Counted from the first letter of the stretch, positions 1-6,270 are shown. The stretch is 9,151 nucleotides of DNA from an uncultured Oscillospiraceae bacterium (GCA_900756715.1 CAAELC010000106.1:1-9151); one strand, 5' to 3'. The notes: a model not told the origin generated them from the sequence alone. Translations and numbers: made by a program.

Positions 1-1352
1 CGGATGGGCTCCTCCAGAGCCTTGGCCACGATCTGCACGCCGGTCTTCTCGTCGCCCTCTACCTGATCCAGCAGAGCGGTGACAGCGGGAATGGTGTTGA
101 CATAGATGGTGCCGCCGCCGGCCACAATGCCTTCCTCAACGGCGGCTTTGGTGGCGTTCAGGGCATCCTCGATGCGCAGCTTCTTTTCCTTCATCTCAGT
201 CTCGGTAGCAGCGCCGACCTTGATAACAGCCACGCCGCCGGCCATCTTGGCCAGACGCTCCTGCAGCTTCTCCTTGTCGTAGTCGCTGGTGGTCAGGCCG
301 ATCTGATTACGGATCTGGGCCACACGGTCAGCAATAGCCTGCTTGTCGCCGAAGCCGTCTACAATGATGGTGTTCTCCTTGGTGACCTTCACCTGACGGG
401 CACGGCCCAGCATATCCACGGTGGCATCCTTCAGGGTCAGACCAAGCTCCTCGCTGATAACCTGGCCACCGGTGAGAATGGCAATATCCTGCAGCATCTC
501 CTTGCGGCGATCGCCGAAGCCGGGTGCCTTGACACATACCACATTCAGGGTGCCCCGCAGACGGTTCACGATCAGGGTGCTCAGGGCCTCGCCCTCCACA
601 TCCTCGGCAATGATGAACAGCTTCTTACCGGCCTGCACCAGCTGCTCCAGCAGAGGCAGAATCTCGGAAATCACAGAAATCTTCTTGTCGGTGATGAGGA
701 TGTAGGCGTCGTCAATCACGGCTTCCATCTTCTCCGTGTCGGTGACCATGTAGGGGGTGATATAGCCACGGTCGAACATCATGCCCTCTACCACCTCGCT
801 GTAGGTCTCGGCGGTCTTGGATTCCTCAATGGTAATCACGCCGTCGGCGCTGACCTTCTCCATGGCCTCGGCAATCAGCTTGCCGATGAAAGCGTCGCCG
901 GAGGACACGGTGCCGACTCTTGCAATGTCATCGGTGCCGTTGACCTTCTGGCTCTGGGCGTGGATAGAGCTTACCGCGGCCTCCACAGCCTTGGCCATGC
1001 CCTTTTTCATCACGATGGGGTTGGCACCGGCAGCCAGATTCTTCAAACCTTCCCGCACCATGGCCTGGGCCAGCAGGGTAGCGGTGGTGGTGCCGTCGCC
1101 GGCCACATCATTGGTCTTGGTGGAAACCTCGCGCACCAGCTGGGCGCCCATGTTCTCAAAGGGATCGTCCAGCTCAATTTCCTTGGCGATAGACACGCCG
1201 TCGTTGGTAATCAGGGGAGCGCCGAACTTTTTGTCCAGCACCACATTGCGGCCCTTGGGGCCCAGAGTAACTTTTACGGTATCGGCCAGCTGGTTCACGC
1301 CGGATTCCAGCGCCTTGCGGGCCTCGTCCCCGCGCTTGATGATCTTAGCCAT
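1..1352 (-). CDS. groEL: 60 kDa chaperonin GroEL (partial, C-terminus outside window)
   Basis: GroEL forms the double-ring cytosolic chaperonin that folds proteins with ATP and the GroES lid. The reading frame is open from the ATG at 1352 to the window edge, giving about 450 of the usual ~540 residues; the missing part is the end of the equatorial domain and the C-terminal tail. Visible hallmarks are LGPKGRNVVLD near residue 30, the ATP-site stretch NDVAGDGTTTAT at 81-92 with the catalytic-type Asp86, the apical-domain stretch EGMMFDRGYITPYMVTD, KAPGFGDRRKEML, and the late EEGIVAGGGT motif. An AGGAGG ribosome binding site lies 8 nt upstream of the start. It is the second gene of the groES-groEL operon, 40 bp after groES, and should share the CIRCE/HrcA control of that promoter. 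No frameshift or missing key residue is seen in the visible part. Identity is very secure. Confidence 0.98.
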   Translation of the reverse strand, partial: MAKIIKRGDEARKALESGVNQLADTVKVTLGPKGRNVVLDKKFGAPLITNDGVSIAKEIELDDPFENMGAQLVREVSTKTNDVAGDGTTTATLLAQAMVREGLKNLAAGANPIVMKKGMAKAVEAAVSSIHAQSQKVNGTDDIARVGTVSSGDAFIGKLIAEAMEKVSADGVITIEESKTAETYSEVVEGMMFDRGYITPYMVTDTEKMEAVIDDAYILITDKKISVISEILPLLEQLVQAGKKLFIIAEDVEGEALSTLIVNRLRGTLNVVCVKAPGFGDRRKEMLQDIAILTGGQVISEELGLTLKDATVDMLGRARQVKVTKENTIIVDGFGDKQAIADRVAQIRNQIGLTTSDYDKEKLQERLAKMAGGVAVIKVGAATETEMKEKKLRIEDALNATKAAVEEGIVAGGGTIYVNTIPAVTALLDQVEGDEKTGVQIVAKALEEPI

Positions 1353-1392
1353 ATTGATTGCCTCCTAATTTTAAAGCAGAAATTTCAAATCC

Positions 1393-1677
1393 TTATTCAA
1401 CGATTGCCAGAATGTCGCCCTGCTTGACGATGATATACTCTACCTCGTCCAGAGTGATCTTGGTGCCTGCATACTTATCGGTAATCACCTTGTCGCCGGG
1501 CTTCACGGTCATGGTTACGGTGTTTCCGTCCACAACGCCGCCGGGGCCAACAGCAATCACCTCTGCCACAGAGGGCTTCTCCTTGGCGGAACCGGTCAGA
1601 ATAATGCCGCCCTTGGTGGTCTCCTCGGCCTCCGTCATTTTCAGTACCACGCGGTCAGACAGCGGTGTCAGTTTCAT
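1393..1677 (-). CDS. groES: 10 kDa co-chaperonin GroES
   Basis: GroES is the heptameric lid that caps GroEL rings and encloses substrate during folding. The 94-residue product has the normal family length. It starts MKLTPLSDRVV, as GroES proteins do, and carries the mobile-loop tripeptide Ile-Ile-Leu within GGIIL at residues 23-27, which docks into the GroEL apical domain. VAEVIAVGPG follows, then the C-terminal beta-strand segment ending EYIIVKQGDILAIVE. The start is fixed by a perfect AAGGAGG ribosome binding site at 1686-1692, 8 nt upstream of the ATG. It is the first gene of the operon, and groEL follows after 40 bp. The CIRCE operator and promoter lie directly upstream, so heat-inducible HrcA-repressed expression is expected from established knowledge of this operator; hrcA itself is not in the window. 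Confidence 0.98.
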   Translation of the reverse strand: MKLTPLSDRVVLKMTEAEETTKGGIILTGSAKEKPSVAEVIAVGPGGVVDGNTVTMTVKPGDKVITDKYAGTKITLDEVEYIIVKQGDILAIVE

Positions 1678-1715
1678 GATAACTTCCTCCTTATATCAGT
1701 TGCAAAGATTAAACG

Positions 1716-1758
1716 AATCAGCGTTAGCACTCAATTTGCAGGAGTGCTAACGCTGATT
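1716..1758 (-). promoter_or_regulatory. CIRCE operator (HrcA binding site), extended inverted repeat
   Basis: The core TTAGCACTC (1724-1732), 9-nt spacer and GAGTGCTAA (1742-1750) match the CIRCE consensus perfectly. The symmetry continues 8 bp outward on both sides, giving 17-bp perfect arms (1716-1732 and 1742-1758). CIRCE is the operator of the heat-shock repressor HrcA. Here it directly abuts or overlaps the -10 element of the groES promoter and covers the expected transcription start, consistent with repression by blocking RNA polymerase. In the mRNA it would also form a strong 5'-end hairpin. Confidence 0.97.
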
Positions 1759-1786
1759 ATAATACCACATCTGTTCAGATTTGCAA
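1756..1786 (-). promoter_or_regulatory. groES-groEL promoter (sigma-A type)
   Basis: Read on the minus strand, a -35-like TTGCAA (1781-1786) is followed by overlapping -10 candidates TATTAT (1759-1764, 16-bp spacing) and TATAAT (1756-1761, 19-bp spacing). The CIRCE repeat begins within or immediately after the -10, placing the likely start site at about 1750. The promoter sits only 28 bp past the stop codon of the upstream lipid kinase gene. I see no hairpin terminator between the two, so some read-through from upstream is possible. Confidence 0.75.
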
Positions 1787-1813
1787 GGGGGAAAATGGAA
1801 AATTACAAAAAGT

Positions 1814-2779
1814 TCACAAATTCACTTTTTGCGCCGATGCCTCGCTGGGCAGCGGCACCGTGGTGGCATTGCAATCGCATCCGTCGGGGCCGAAGAAATT
1901 CAGCTTCTTGTCCGCCATGCGAATCACCACCCGGTCAGTCAGAATGCTCTCCCCGTCCAGACAGGTGACGATGTCCTCCTTCTTCGAAGAAATGATGACC
2001 TCTCTGGGCGTTCCGCAGTGGGCCAGATGGGGAAATTTGTAATACTGTCCCTTGGAATAGCTGCCCACAAATTTCACCAGCGTCCTTCGGTTCACCTTGT
2101 CCACCACCAGCGTGTTCAGCACGCCGTCGTCCATTCTCGCCTCGGCCACCGGCATAAAGCCGCCGCCGTAATACCGCCCGTTGCACACGGAGATCAGGGA
2201 ATAGTCCCCCTCCTGCTCTACGCCGTCCATTGTCAGCGTCCAGTGGGAGGCAATACCCTTGAACAGAAAATTAACCAGCAGGGACACGATGTAGCTGCTT
2301 TTTCCATCCAGGATGGGACTTTCACTGTATTTGTGCACATCTCTGGCCACCCGCGCGTCCAGTCCGGAGCACGCAATGGTCAGGGCAATGCGCCCATTCA
2401 CATCAATGGCGTCCATGGGAAATTGAGGCCCGTTCCACAGGTTTTCCGCGTCCTTGAACTTCTCCATATCTGTGCCGAAATTTTTCAGAAAATCGTTGCC
2501 TGTGCCTACGGGGATCACGGTCATGGCGGCGTTGTCAAAGCCGATGATGCCGTTTGCCACCTCATTCACGGTGCCGTCGCCGCCGCAGGCATAAAACCGC
2601 AGATCTTCCCCGCTTTCGCATAGCTTCCGGGCCAGATCCGTGGCGTGCCCCTGCCGCTTGGTCAGGATGCACTGAATCTCCAGCCCGTGCTTTTCCCGCA
2701 GTGCGTCCGCCATGTCATAGATTCGCTGGTGACTGTCGGACTTTCCGGCAGTGGGATTGATAATAAAAATATGTTTCAT
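1814..2779 (-). CDS. Diacylglycerol kinase-family lipid kinase (YegS/BmrU-like)
   Basis: Members of this family phosphorylate diacylglycerol, sphingosine or related lipids with ATP at the cytoplasmic face of the membrane; in Gram-positives the best known member is the diacylglycerol kinase DgkB. The substrate here cannot be read from sequence. The 321-residue product has normal length. It begins with the Rossmann-like strand KHIFIINPTAGK, then the nucleotide-binding signature GGDGTVNEVANGI at 66-78, PVGTGNDF at 90-97, NGRYYGGGFMPVAEARMDDG around 200-219 and the late LDGE motif at 274-277. No transmembrane segment or signal peptide is evident. The start is supported by TGGAGG 5 nt upstream. 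A TGCTATAAT promoter lies about 35 nt upstream of the predicted 5' end of the coding region. The gene is followed closely by the groES promoter, with no visible terminator. The family call is secure; the precise lipid substrate is not. Confidence 0.92.
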   Translation of the reverse strand: MKHIFIINPTAGKSDSHQRIYDMADALREKHGLEIQCILTKRQGHATDLARKLCESGEDLRFYACGGDGTVNEVANGIIGFDNAAMTVIPVGTGNDFLKNFGTDMEKFKDAENLWNGPQFPMDAIDVNGRIALTIACSGLDARVARDVHKYSESPILDGKSSYIVSLLVNFLFKGIASHWTLTMDGVEQEGDYSLISVCNGRYYGGGFMPVAEARMDDGVLNTLVVDKVNRRTLVKFVGSYSKGQYYKFPHLAHCGTPREVIISSKKEDIVTCLDGESILTDRVVIRMADKKLNFFGPDGCDCNATTVPLPSEASAQKVNL

Positions 2780-2820
2780 AATATCCTCCAGAATAGGAAA
2801 AGAATCAGAACATAAGTGCC

Positions 2821-2849
2821 ATTATAGCAGGCGAAGCGGGAAATTTGTG
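2821..2849 (-). promoter_or_regulatory. Extended -10 promoter for the lipid kinase gene
   Basis: On the minus strand TGCTATAAT (2821-2829) is a perfect extended -10 element. The -35 region is poor: CACAAA at 2844-2849, 17 bp away, which is typical when an extended -10 compensates. Transcription would start near 2814, giving a 5' leader of about 35 nt. The -35 region falls inside a sequence that recurs upstream of mnmG (see findings). Confidence 0.7.
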
Positions 2850-2877
2850 TACAAACTGAAAACAAAACCCGCGCCCT

Positions 2878-2985
2878 GCGCATAAGAGCCCCCAAAAGTC
2901 CTGCGGCCCGCTTTGCCCGCAGGCGGCAGAAAAGCTGCCTCAGTTTCCCAAAGTGCATGTGCGCCGGGGATGAATATCCCCCGGC
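2878..2985 (-). other. Hairpin-rich intergenic segment after the methyltransferase gene
   Basis: Three hairpins occur in about 110 bp. The first is GCCGGGGAT/ATCCCCCGGC (2963-2971 with 2976-2985, one bulged C). The second is GGCAG/CTGCC (2925-2929 with 2935-2939). The third is CCTGCGG/CCGCAGG (2900-2906 with 2917-2923). On the minus strand the third is followed by ACTTTTGGGG, a weak U-run, so it may act as a leaky terminator for the methyltransferase gene. The two short overlapping open frames across this segment show no recognisable protein features. It could equally be a dispersed intergenic element; I cannot decide from one copy. Confidence 0.4.
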
Positions 2986-3006
2986 CTGCAAGCCTTTTGC
3001 AGTCTT

Positions 3007-4122
3007 TTACACATTGCCGTACATAAACAGATCGCATTTAATCATGCCGTTATAAAGCTTGCGTTTTTTGTCCGCTGTGCGGCCAAAGGTGCGCTCAAAC
3101 TCGGTGTGGCTGCTCAGCACCAGTGTCCGCCAGCCGGCGGGCAGCTGCCGCCACACCTGACCAAAGGCCCGATATAATTCCTCTGCCTCGGCCCGGTTCA
3201 TAAGCCGCTCGCCGTAAGGCGGGTTGGTTACCAACTGGCCGTATTGGCTGTCCCGGCGGAAATTCTTCATATCTGCCACCTCAAAGCGGATACAGTCCTC
3301 CACTCCGGCCTTAACGGCGTTACTTCTGGCAATGGCAATGGCGTGGGGGTCGACGTCACCGCCCCAGATGTCGTACTTTCCGTGAAACTCCTTGTCCATA
3401 GCCTCGTCTGCGGCATCCAGCCATGCGTTTTGCGGCAGGAAGGCCCACCGCTGGGCGTCAAAGCTGCGATCCAGACCCGGGGCGCGGTTTTTGGCAATCA
3501 GGGCCGCTTCAATGGGGATGGTTCCGCTGCCGCAGAAGGGGTCGCAGAAGGGGTCCCTGCCCCGGTATCGGGACAGCAGTACCATGGCTGCCGCCAGCGT
3601 CTCCCGCAGGGGTGCCTCCACCCCCACAGCCCGATAGCCCCGCTTGTAAAGCCCCTCGCCGGAGCTGTCCAGCCCGATGGCCACCTGATCCTTGAAAATG
3701 GAAAACCGTACCTGATATTTTGCACCTGTCTCCGGGAACTGCTCCAGCCCGTAGCGGCCTTTCAGCCGTTCCACCATGGCCTTTTTCACGATGGACTGGC
3801 AGGCCGGTGCGGAGTGAAGCTGGCTTGTAATGGAGTAGCCCTTCACCGGAAAAGCGCCATCCCTGGGGATATAGTCCTCCCATGGAATGGCTTTTACGCC
3901 CTGAAACAGCTCCTCAAAGCTCCGTGCCGGGAATTGGCCCAAAAGCAGCAGCACCCTTGCCCCGCACCGCAGGTTGATGTTCAGTCGGGCGGCGTCTGCC
4001 AGCGTCCCCTCACACAGTACCCGCCCATTTTCCACACGGACGCTCTGCATGTTCAGCCGTTTTGCCTCGTCACCCACTAATTTTTCCAGCCCCAGCAGGC
4101 AGGGGATCATGAAACTTGCCAT
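3007..4122 (-). CDS. rlmL: THUMP-domain class I SAM-dependent rRNA (guanine-N2-) methyltransferase, RlmL/YpsC-like
   Basis: The protein resembles the N-terminal (RlmL) half of E. coli RlmKL, which makes m2G2445 in 23S rRNA; single-domain versions like this one are usual in Firmicutes (YpsC-like). At 371 residues it has the expected length for the stand-alone form. The N-terminal ~60 residues form the ferredoxin-like lead-in, followed by a THUMP RNA-binding region at about 60-165 ending DSSGEGLYKRGYR. The Rossmann methyltransferase domain then has motif I DPFCGSGTIPIEAA (194-207), the acidic GDVDP (255-259) and the catalytic NPPYGERL (300-307). Asn-Pro-Pro-Tyr is the signature of amino-group methylation of a base. 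The start has a modest GAGG site 7 nt upstream and a good promoter behind it. The gene is transcribed divergently from the HTH-NfeD gene. The exact target nucleotide is inferred by family, not shown. Confidence 0.92.
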   Translation of the reverse strand: MASFMIPCLLGLEKLVGDEAKRLNMQSVRVENGRVLCEGTLADAARLNINLRCGARVLLLLGQFPARSFEELFQGVKAIPWEDYIPRDGAFPVKGYSITSQLHSAPACQSIVKKAMVERLKGRYGLEQFPETGAKYQVRFSIFKDQVAIGLDSSGEGLYKRGYRAVGVEAPLRETLAAAMVLLSRYRGRDPFCDPFCGSGTIPIEAALIAKNRAPGLDRSFDAQRWAFLPQNAWLDAADEAMDKEFHGKYDIWGGDVDPHAIAIARSNAVKAGVEDCIRFEVADMKNFRRDSQYGQLVTNPPYGERLMNRAEAEELYRAFGQVWRQLPAGWRTLVLSSHTEFERTFGRTADKKRKLYNGMIKCDLFMYGNV

Positions 4123-4151
4123 GTCGATACCTCACGCATTCTGTTGATTTT

Positions 4152-4180
4152 AGTATAATGTACTTTCCGGCAAAGTGCAA
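4152..4180 (-). promoter_or_regulatory. Promoter of the THUMP methyltransferase gene
   Basis: On the minus strand TTGCAC (4175-4180) and TATACT (4152-4157) are separated by exactly 17 bp, a good sigma-A promoter. Transcription would begin near 4145, giving a leader of about 23 nt before the ATG at 4122. Confidence 0.8.
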
Positions 4181-4241
4181 CAATCCGCTGTAAAATTTCT
4201 GCTAAGAAGAAAAAACTATGGCGCGATGCGCTGTTTCCCTG

Positions 4242-4247
4242 TATAAT
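4242..4247 (+). promoter_or_regulatory. Distal -10 candidate for the HTH-NfeD operon
   Basis: A perfect TATAAT stands on the plus strand, but the hexamer 17 bp upstream (TGGCGC) is a poor -35. A small palindrome GCGC-GAT-GCGC (4221-4231) sits between them. If used, transcription would start near 4254, just upstream of the palindrome at 4265-4281. An activator or an alternative -35 would be needed for strength. Confidence 0.45.
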
Positions 4248-4264
4248 AGGAACTACATCGGCTC

Positions 4265-4281
4265 CGCAACTTGAAGTTGCG
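4265..4281. promoter_or_regulatory. Palindrome, candidate operator site 1
   Basis: CGCAACTT-G-AAGTTGCG is a perfect 8-1-8 palindrome. A run of A follows it on the plus strand and no run of T follows on either strand, so it is not an intrinsic terminator. Its position in the divergent control region, just ahead of a gene for an XRE-type DNA-binding protein, fits an operator. The binding protein is an inference. Confidence 0.5.
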
Positions 4282-4297
4282 TGAAAAAAAGCCTGCC

Positions 4298-4312
4298 GCA
4301 AATTCAAGTTGG
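4298..4312. promoter_or_regulatory. Imperfect copy of the palindrome, candidate operator site 2
   Basis: GCAAATTCAAGTTGG matches 12 of 15 positions of GCAACTTGAAGTTGC at 4266-4280. The two copies are 32 bp apart centre to centre, close to three helical turns, so they face the same side of the DNA. This copy abuts the -35 region of the proximal promoter candidate, a suitable place for repression. Confidence 0.4.
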
Positions 4313-4341
4313 TGGACGGAATCGCTTTCCGGTGATATACT
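4313..4341 (+). promoter_or_regulatory. Proximal extended -10 promoter candidate for the HTH-NfeD operon
   Basis: TGATATACT (4333-4341) is an extended -10 element, with a partial -35 TGGACG (4313-4318) 17 bp upstream. Transcription would start near 4348, leaving a very short leader that still includes the ribosome binding site AAAGGAGA at 4351-4358 in front of the ATG at 4366. Confidence 0.5.
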
Positions 4342-4365
4342 TGCCCCAGAAAAGGAGAGAACGCC

Positions 4366-5211
4366 ATGGCATTTTCAGAGCAGCTGCAGGCCCTGCGCCG
4401 CCGCAGCGGACTGACGCAGGAACAATTTGCCGAGCAGCTTCAGGTTTCCCGGCAGGCTGTCAGTAAATGGGAGTCGGGCCGGGGATATCCGGAGATAGAA
4501 AAGCTGCTGTTCATTTGCCGCAGCTATGAGGTCACCCTTAACGAGCTGTTCTGTCAGGAGCTTCCCGCCGGGCAGGCTCCGTCTCCGTGTCCTGTTCAGC
4601 CGGAGCAGCGGGCCCCTGCCCAGCCGCTCAAGGCGTCGTTCCGCTCCTTTTTAAATAATCTGGCGCCCCGCAACAAGCTGCTGGCTGCGGGCATTGTGTT
4701 GGGGGTTGCCGTGCTGGCCGGCTGGATCGGCCTGTATCTGAAGGGAGGAACCACCGATATGACAACGCTTACATGGATCATCCTGATGGTGGTCTTCGGC
4801 ATCATCGAGGCCGCCACCGCGGGCCTGACCTCTATCTGGTTTGTGCTTGGCTCGGCAGCGGGGCTGATTGCCTCCATCTGCGATGGCCCTGTCTGGCTGC
4901 AAGTCACCCTGTTTTTCGTGGTGTCCATCGTGGCGCTCATCGCTACCCGTCCGCTGGTGCGGAAAATGATGGATAAAAGTGTCGTCCCCACCAATGCTGA
5001 CCGTGTGCTTGGTGCGCAGGCCCGGGTCACAGAGACCATCGACAACACCATTCCCACCGGCGCCGTGTATGTGGGCGGAAAAACATGGACCGCCCGCAGC
5101 GAGACAGGCGTGCCCATTTCCGTGGGGCGTGTGGTCACCGTTGACCGGATGGAGGGGGTAAAGCTGTTTGTCCGGCTGCCGGAGGCAGCTGATAATAAAC
5201 CGGAGAAGTAA
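4366..5211 (+). CDS. XRE-family helix-turn-helix / NfeD fusion membrane protein
   Basis: This 281-residue protein joins two modules. Residues 5-62 are a clear Cro/C1-type DNA-binding domain, with the recognition-helix region QVSRQAVSKWESGRGYPEIEKL typical of Firmicute XRE regulators. A Pro-rich linker (about 66-90) leads to a hydrophobic segment at about 104-125. From residue 132 the protein looks like a complete NfeD: membrane segments at about 134-153, 154-170 and 174-195, then a soluble OB-fold domain (about 205-275) with TNADRVLGAQARVTETI and PTGAVYVGGKTWTARSE. NfeD proteins normally partner SPFH/stomatin proteins, and one follows 33 bp downstream in the same operon. The start is supported by AAAGGAGA. 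The fusion suggests a membrane-tethered regulator that links NfeD/SPFH membrane function to transcription; that role is inference. An in-frame internal ATG with a good ribosome binding site sits at the module boundary. Confidence 0.88.
   Translation: MAFSEQLQALRRRSGLTQEQFAEQLQVSRQAVSKWESGRGYPEIEKLLFICRSYEVTLNELFCQELPAGQAPSPCPVQPEQRAPAQPLKASFRSFLNNLAPRNKLLAAGIVLGVAVLAGWIGLYLKGGTTDMTTLTWIILMVVFGIIEAATAGLTSIWFVLGSAAGLIASICDGPVWLQVTLFFVVSIVALIATRPLVRKMMDKSVVPTNADRVLGAQARVTETIDNTIPTGAVYVGGKTWTARSETGVPISVGRVVTVDRMEGVKLFVRLPEAADNKPEK
4743..4761 (+). promoter_or_regulatory. Internal Shine-Dalgarno and in-frame ATG at the HTH/NfeD boundary
   Basis: GGGAGG (4743-4748) stands 10 nt ahead of ATG at 4759-4761, which is codon 132 of the fusion and in frame. 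Initiation here would yield a 150-residue product beginning MTTLTWIILMVVFGIIEA, the typical start and size of a short free-standing NfeD. It may be an active second start or a relict of the ancestral separate gene. Confidence 0.5.
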
Positions 5212-5244
5212 TTTGAAAAACTGATTTTAAGGAGGAACTGAATT

Positions 5245-6156
5245 ATGCCGGAAGCCATTGCGATCACTGTACTGATTGTGCTGATCCTTGTGGTCATTGT
5301 CCGCAACATCTATGTGGTTCAGCAGTCCAAGGCCTATGTGGTGGAGCGGCTGGGCGCTTTCCACAGTGTGTGGGGCGTAGGTCTGCACCTGAAGCTTCCC
5401 TTCGTGGAGCGGGTGGTGAAGAAGGTCAGCCTGAAGGAGCAGGTGGCGGACTTTGATCCCCAGCCGGTGATTACCAAGGATAATGTCACCATGCAGATTG
5501 ACACCGTAATCTATTTCCAGATTACCGACCCCAAGCTGTATACCTATGGTGTGGAGTACCCCATGAACGCCATTGAGAATCTGACGGCCACCACGCTGCG
5601 TAATATCATCGGTGAAATGGAACTGGATCAGAGCCTGACCAGCCGCGATGTCATCAACGCCAAGATGCGCTCCATTCTGGACGAGGCCACAGACCCCTGG
5701 GGCATCAAGGTAAACCGTGTGGAGCTGAAGAATATCCTGCCGCCCAGAGAAATCCAGAACGCCATGGAAAAGCAGATGAAGGCCGAGCGTGAGCGCCGCG
5801 AGTCCATCCTGCAGGCCGAGGGCCAGAAGGCCAGCCAGATTCTGGTGGCCGAGGGTGAGCAGCAGTCCGCTATCCTGCGGGCCGATGCTGCCAAGCAGGC
5901 CCGGATTATGGCGGCCGAGGCGGAGGCTGCCTCCATCATGAAGGTGCAGCAGGCCATGGCTGATGCCATGAAGCTGCTGAATGAGGCCGCCCCCAACGAT
6001 CAGGTCATCAAGCTCAAGGCGCTGGAGGCTTTCCAGAAGGCCGCTGACGGTAAGGCAACCAAAATCATCATTCCCTCTGAAATTCAGGGGCTGGCAGGTC
6101 TGGCTGCCGGCGTGAAGGCGCTGGTGGAGGAGCCGGAAACAAAGCCGGAGGCATAA
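5245..6156 (+). CDS. qmcA: SPFH/band 7 (stomatin/QmcA-like) membrane protein
   Basis: SPFH proteins assemble into oligomeric cages or scaffolds on membrane microdomains and often influence protease or envelope stress functions. The 303-residue product is about the length of E. coli QmcA. A hydrophobic N-terminal anchor (about 4-24) is followed by the SPFH core (about 25-185), including VVERLGAFHSVWGVGLHLKLPFVERV, VITKDNVTMQIDTVIYFQITDP and GIKVNRVELKNILPP. Then comes an Ala/Glu/Gln-rich coiled-coil stretch (about 186-250) and a C-terminal hydrophobic patch GLAGLAAGVKAL. AAGGAGG at 5229-5235 lies 9 nt before the ATG. It follows the HTH-NfeD gene by 33 bp with no promoter visible between, so the two are likely cotranscribed; the NfeD-SPFH pairing is a well-known partnership. 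The operon ends at the hairpin at 6271-6305. The symbol reflects family resemblance, not proven orthology. Confidence 0.93.
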   Translation: MPEAIAITVLIVLILVVIVRNIYVVQQSKAYVVERLGAFHSVWGVGLHLKLPFVERVVKKVSLKEQVADFDPQPVITKDNVTMQIDTVIYFQITDPKLYTYGVEYPMNAIENLTATTLRNIIGEMELDQSLTSRDVINAKMRSILDEATDPWGIKVNRVELKNILPPREIQNAMEKQMKAERERRESILQAEGQKASQILVAEGEQQSAILRADAAKQARIMAAEAEAASIMKVQQAMADAMKLLNEAAPNDQVIKLKALEAFQKAADGKATKIIIPSEIQGLAGLAAGVKALVEEPETKPEA

Positions 6157-6270
6157 GGCGTCTGCTGCAAGGGGAAAAGCTCCGTCTGCTGGCGGAGCCA
6201 GAAAAGGGCTGCACTCCGGTGCATGGGGTGCGGAAATGCAGAGTGCTTGACCTGCTGAAAACAGACAGAA

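Noticed and set aside
1781..2623. A 280-codon plus-strand open frame opposite the lipid kinase
   Set aside because: His-rich shadow of a gene with all family motifs intact.
2776..3037. Two overlapping 71-codon minus-strand frames in the gap between the lipid kinase and the methyltransferase
   Set aside because: They overlap hairpins, the promoter and flanking genes, have no ribosome binding site of note, and look like translated non-coding sequence.
4265..4290. Hairpin CGCAACTT-G-AAGTTGCG followed by a run of A, considered as a terminator
   Set aside because: The homopolymer is A on the plus strand after the stem, and no T-run follows the stem on either strand in the right place, so it cannot act as an intrinsic terminator. 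An operator is more likely.
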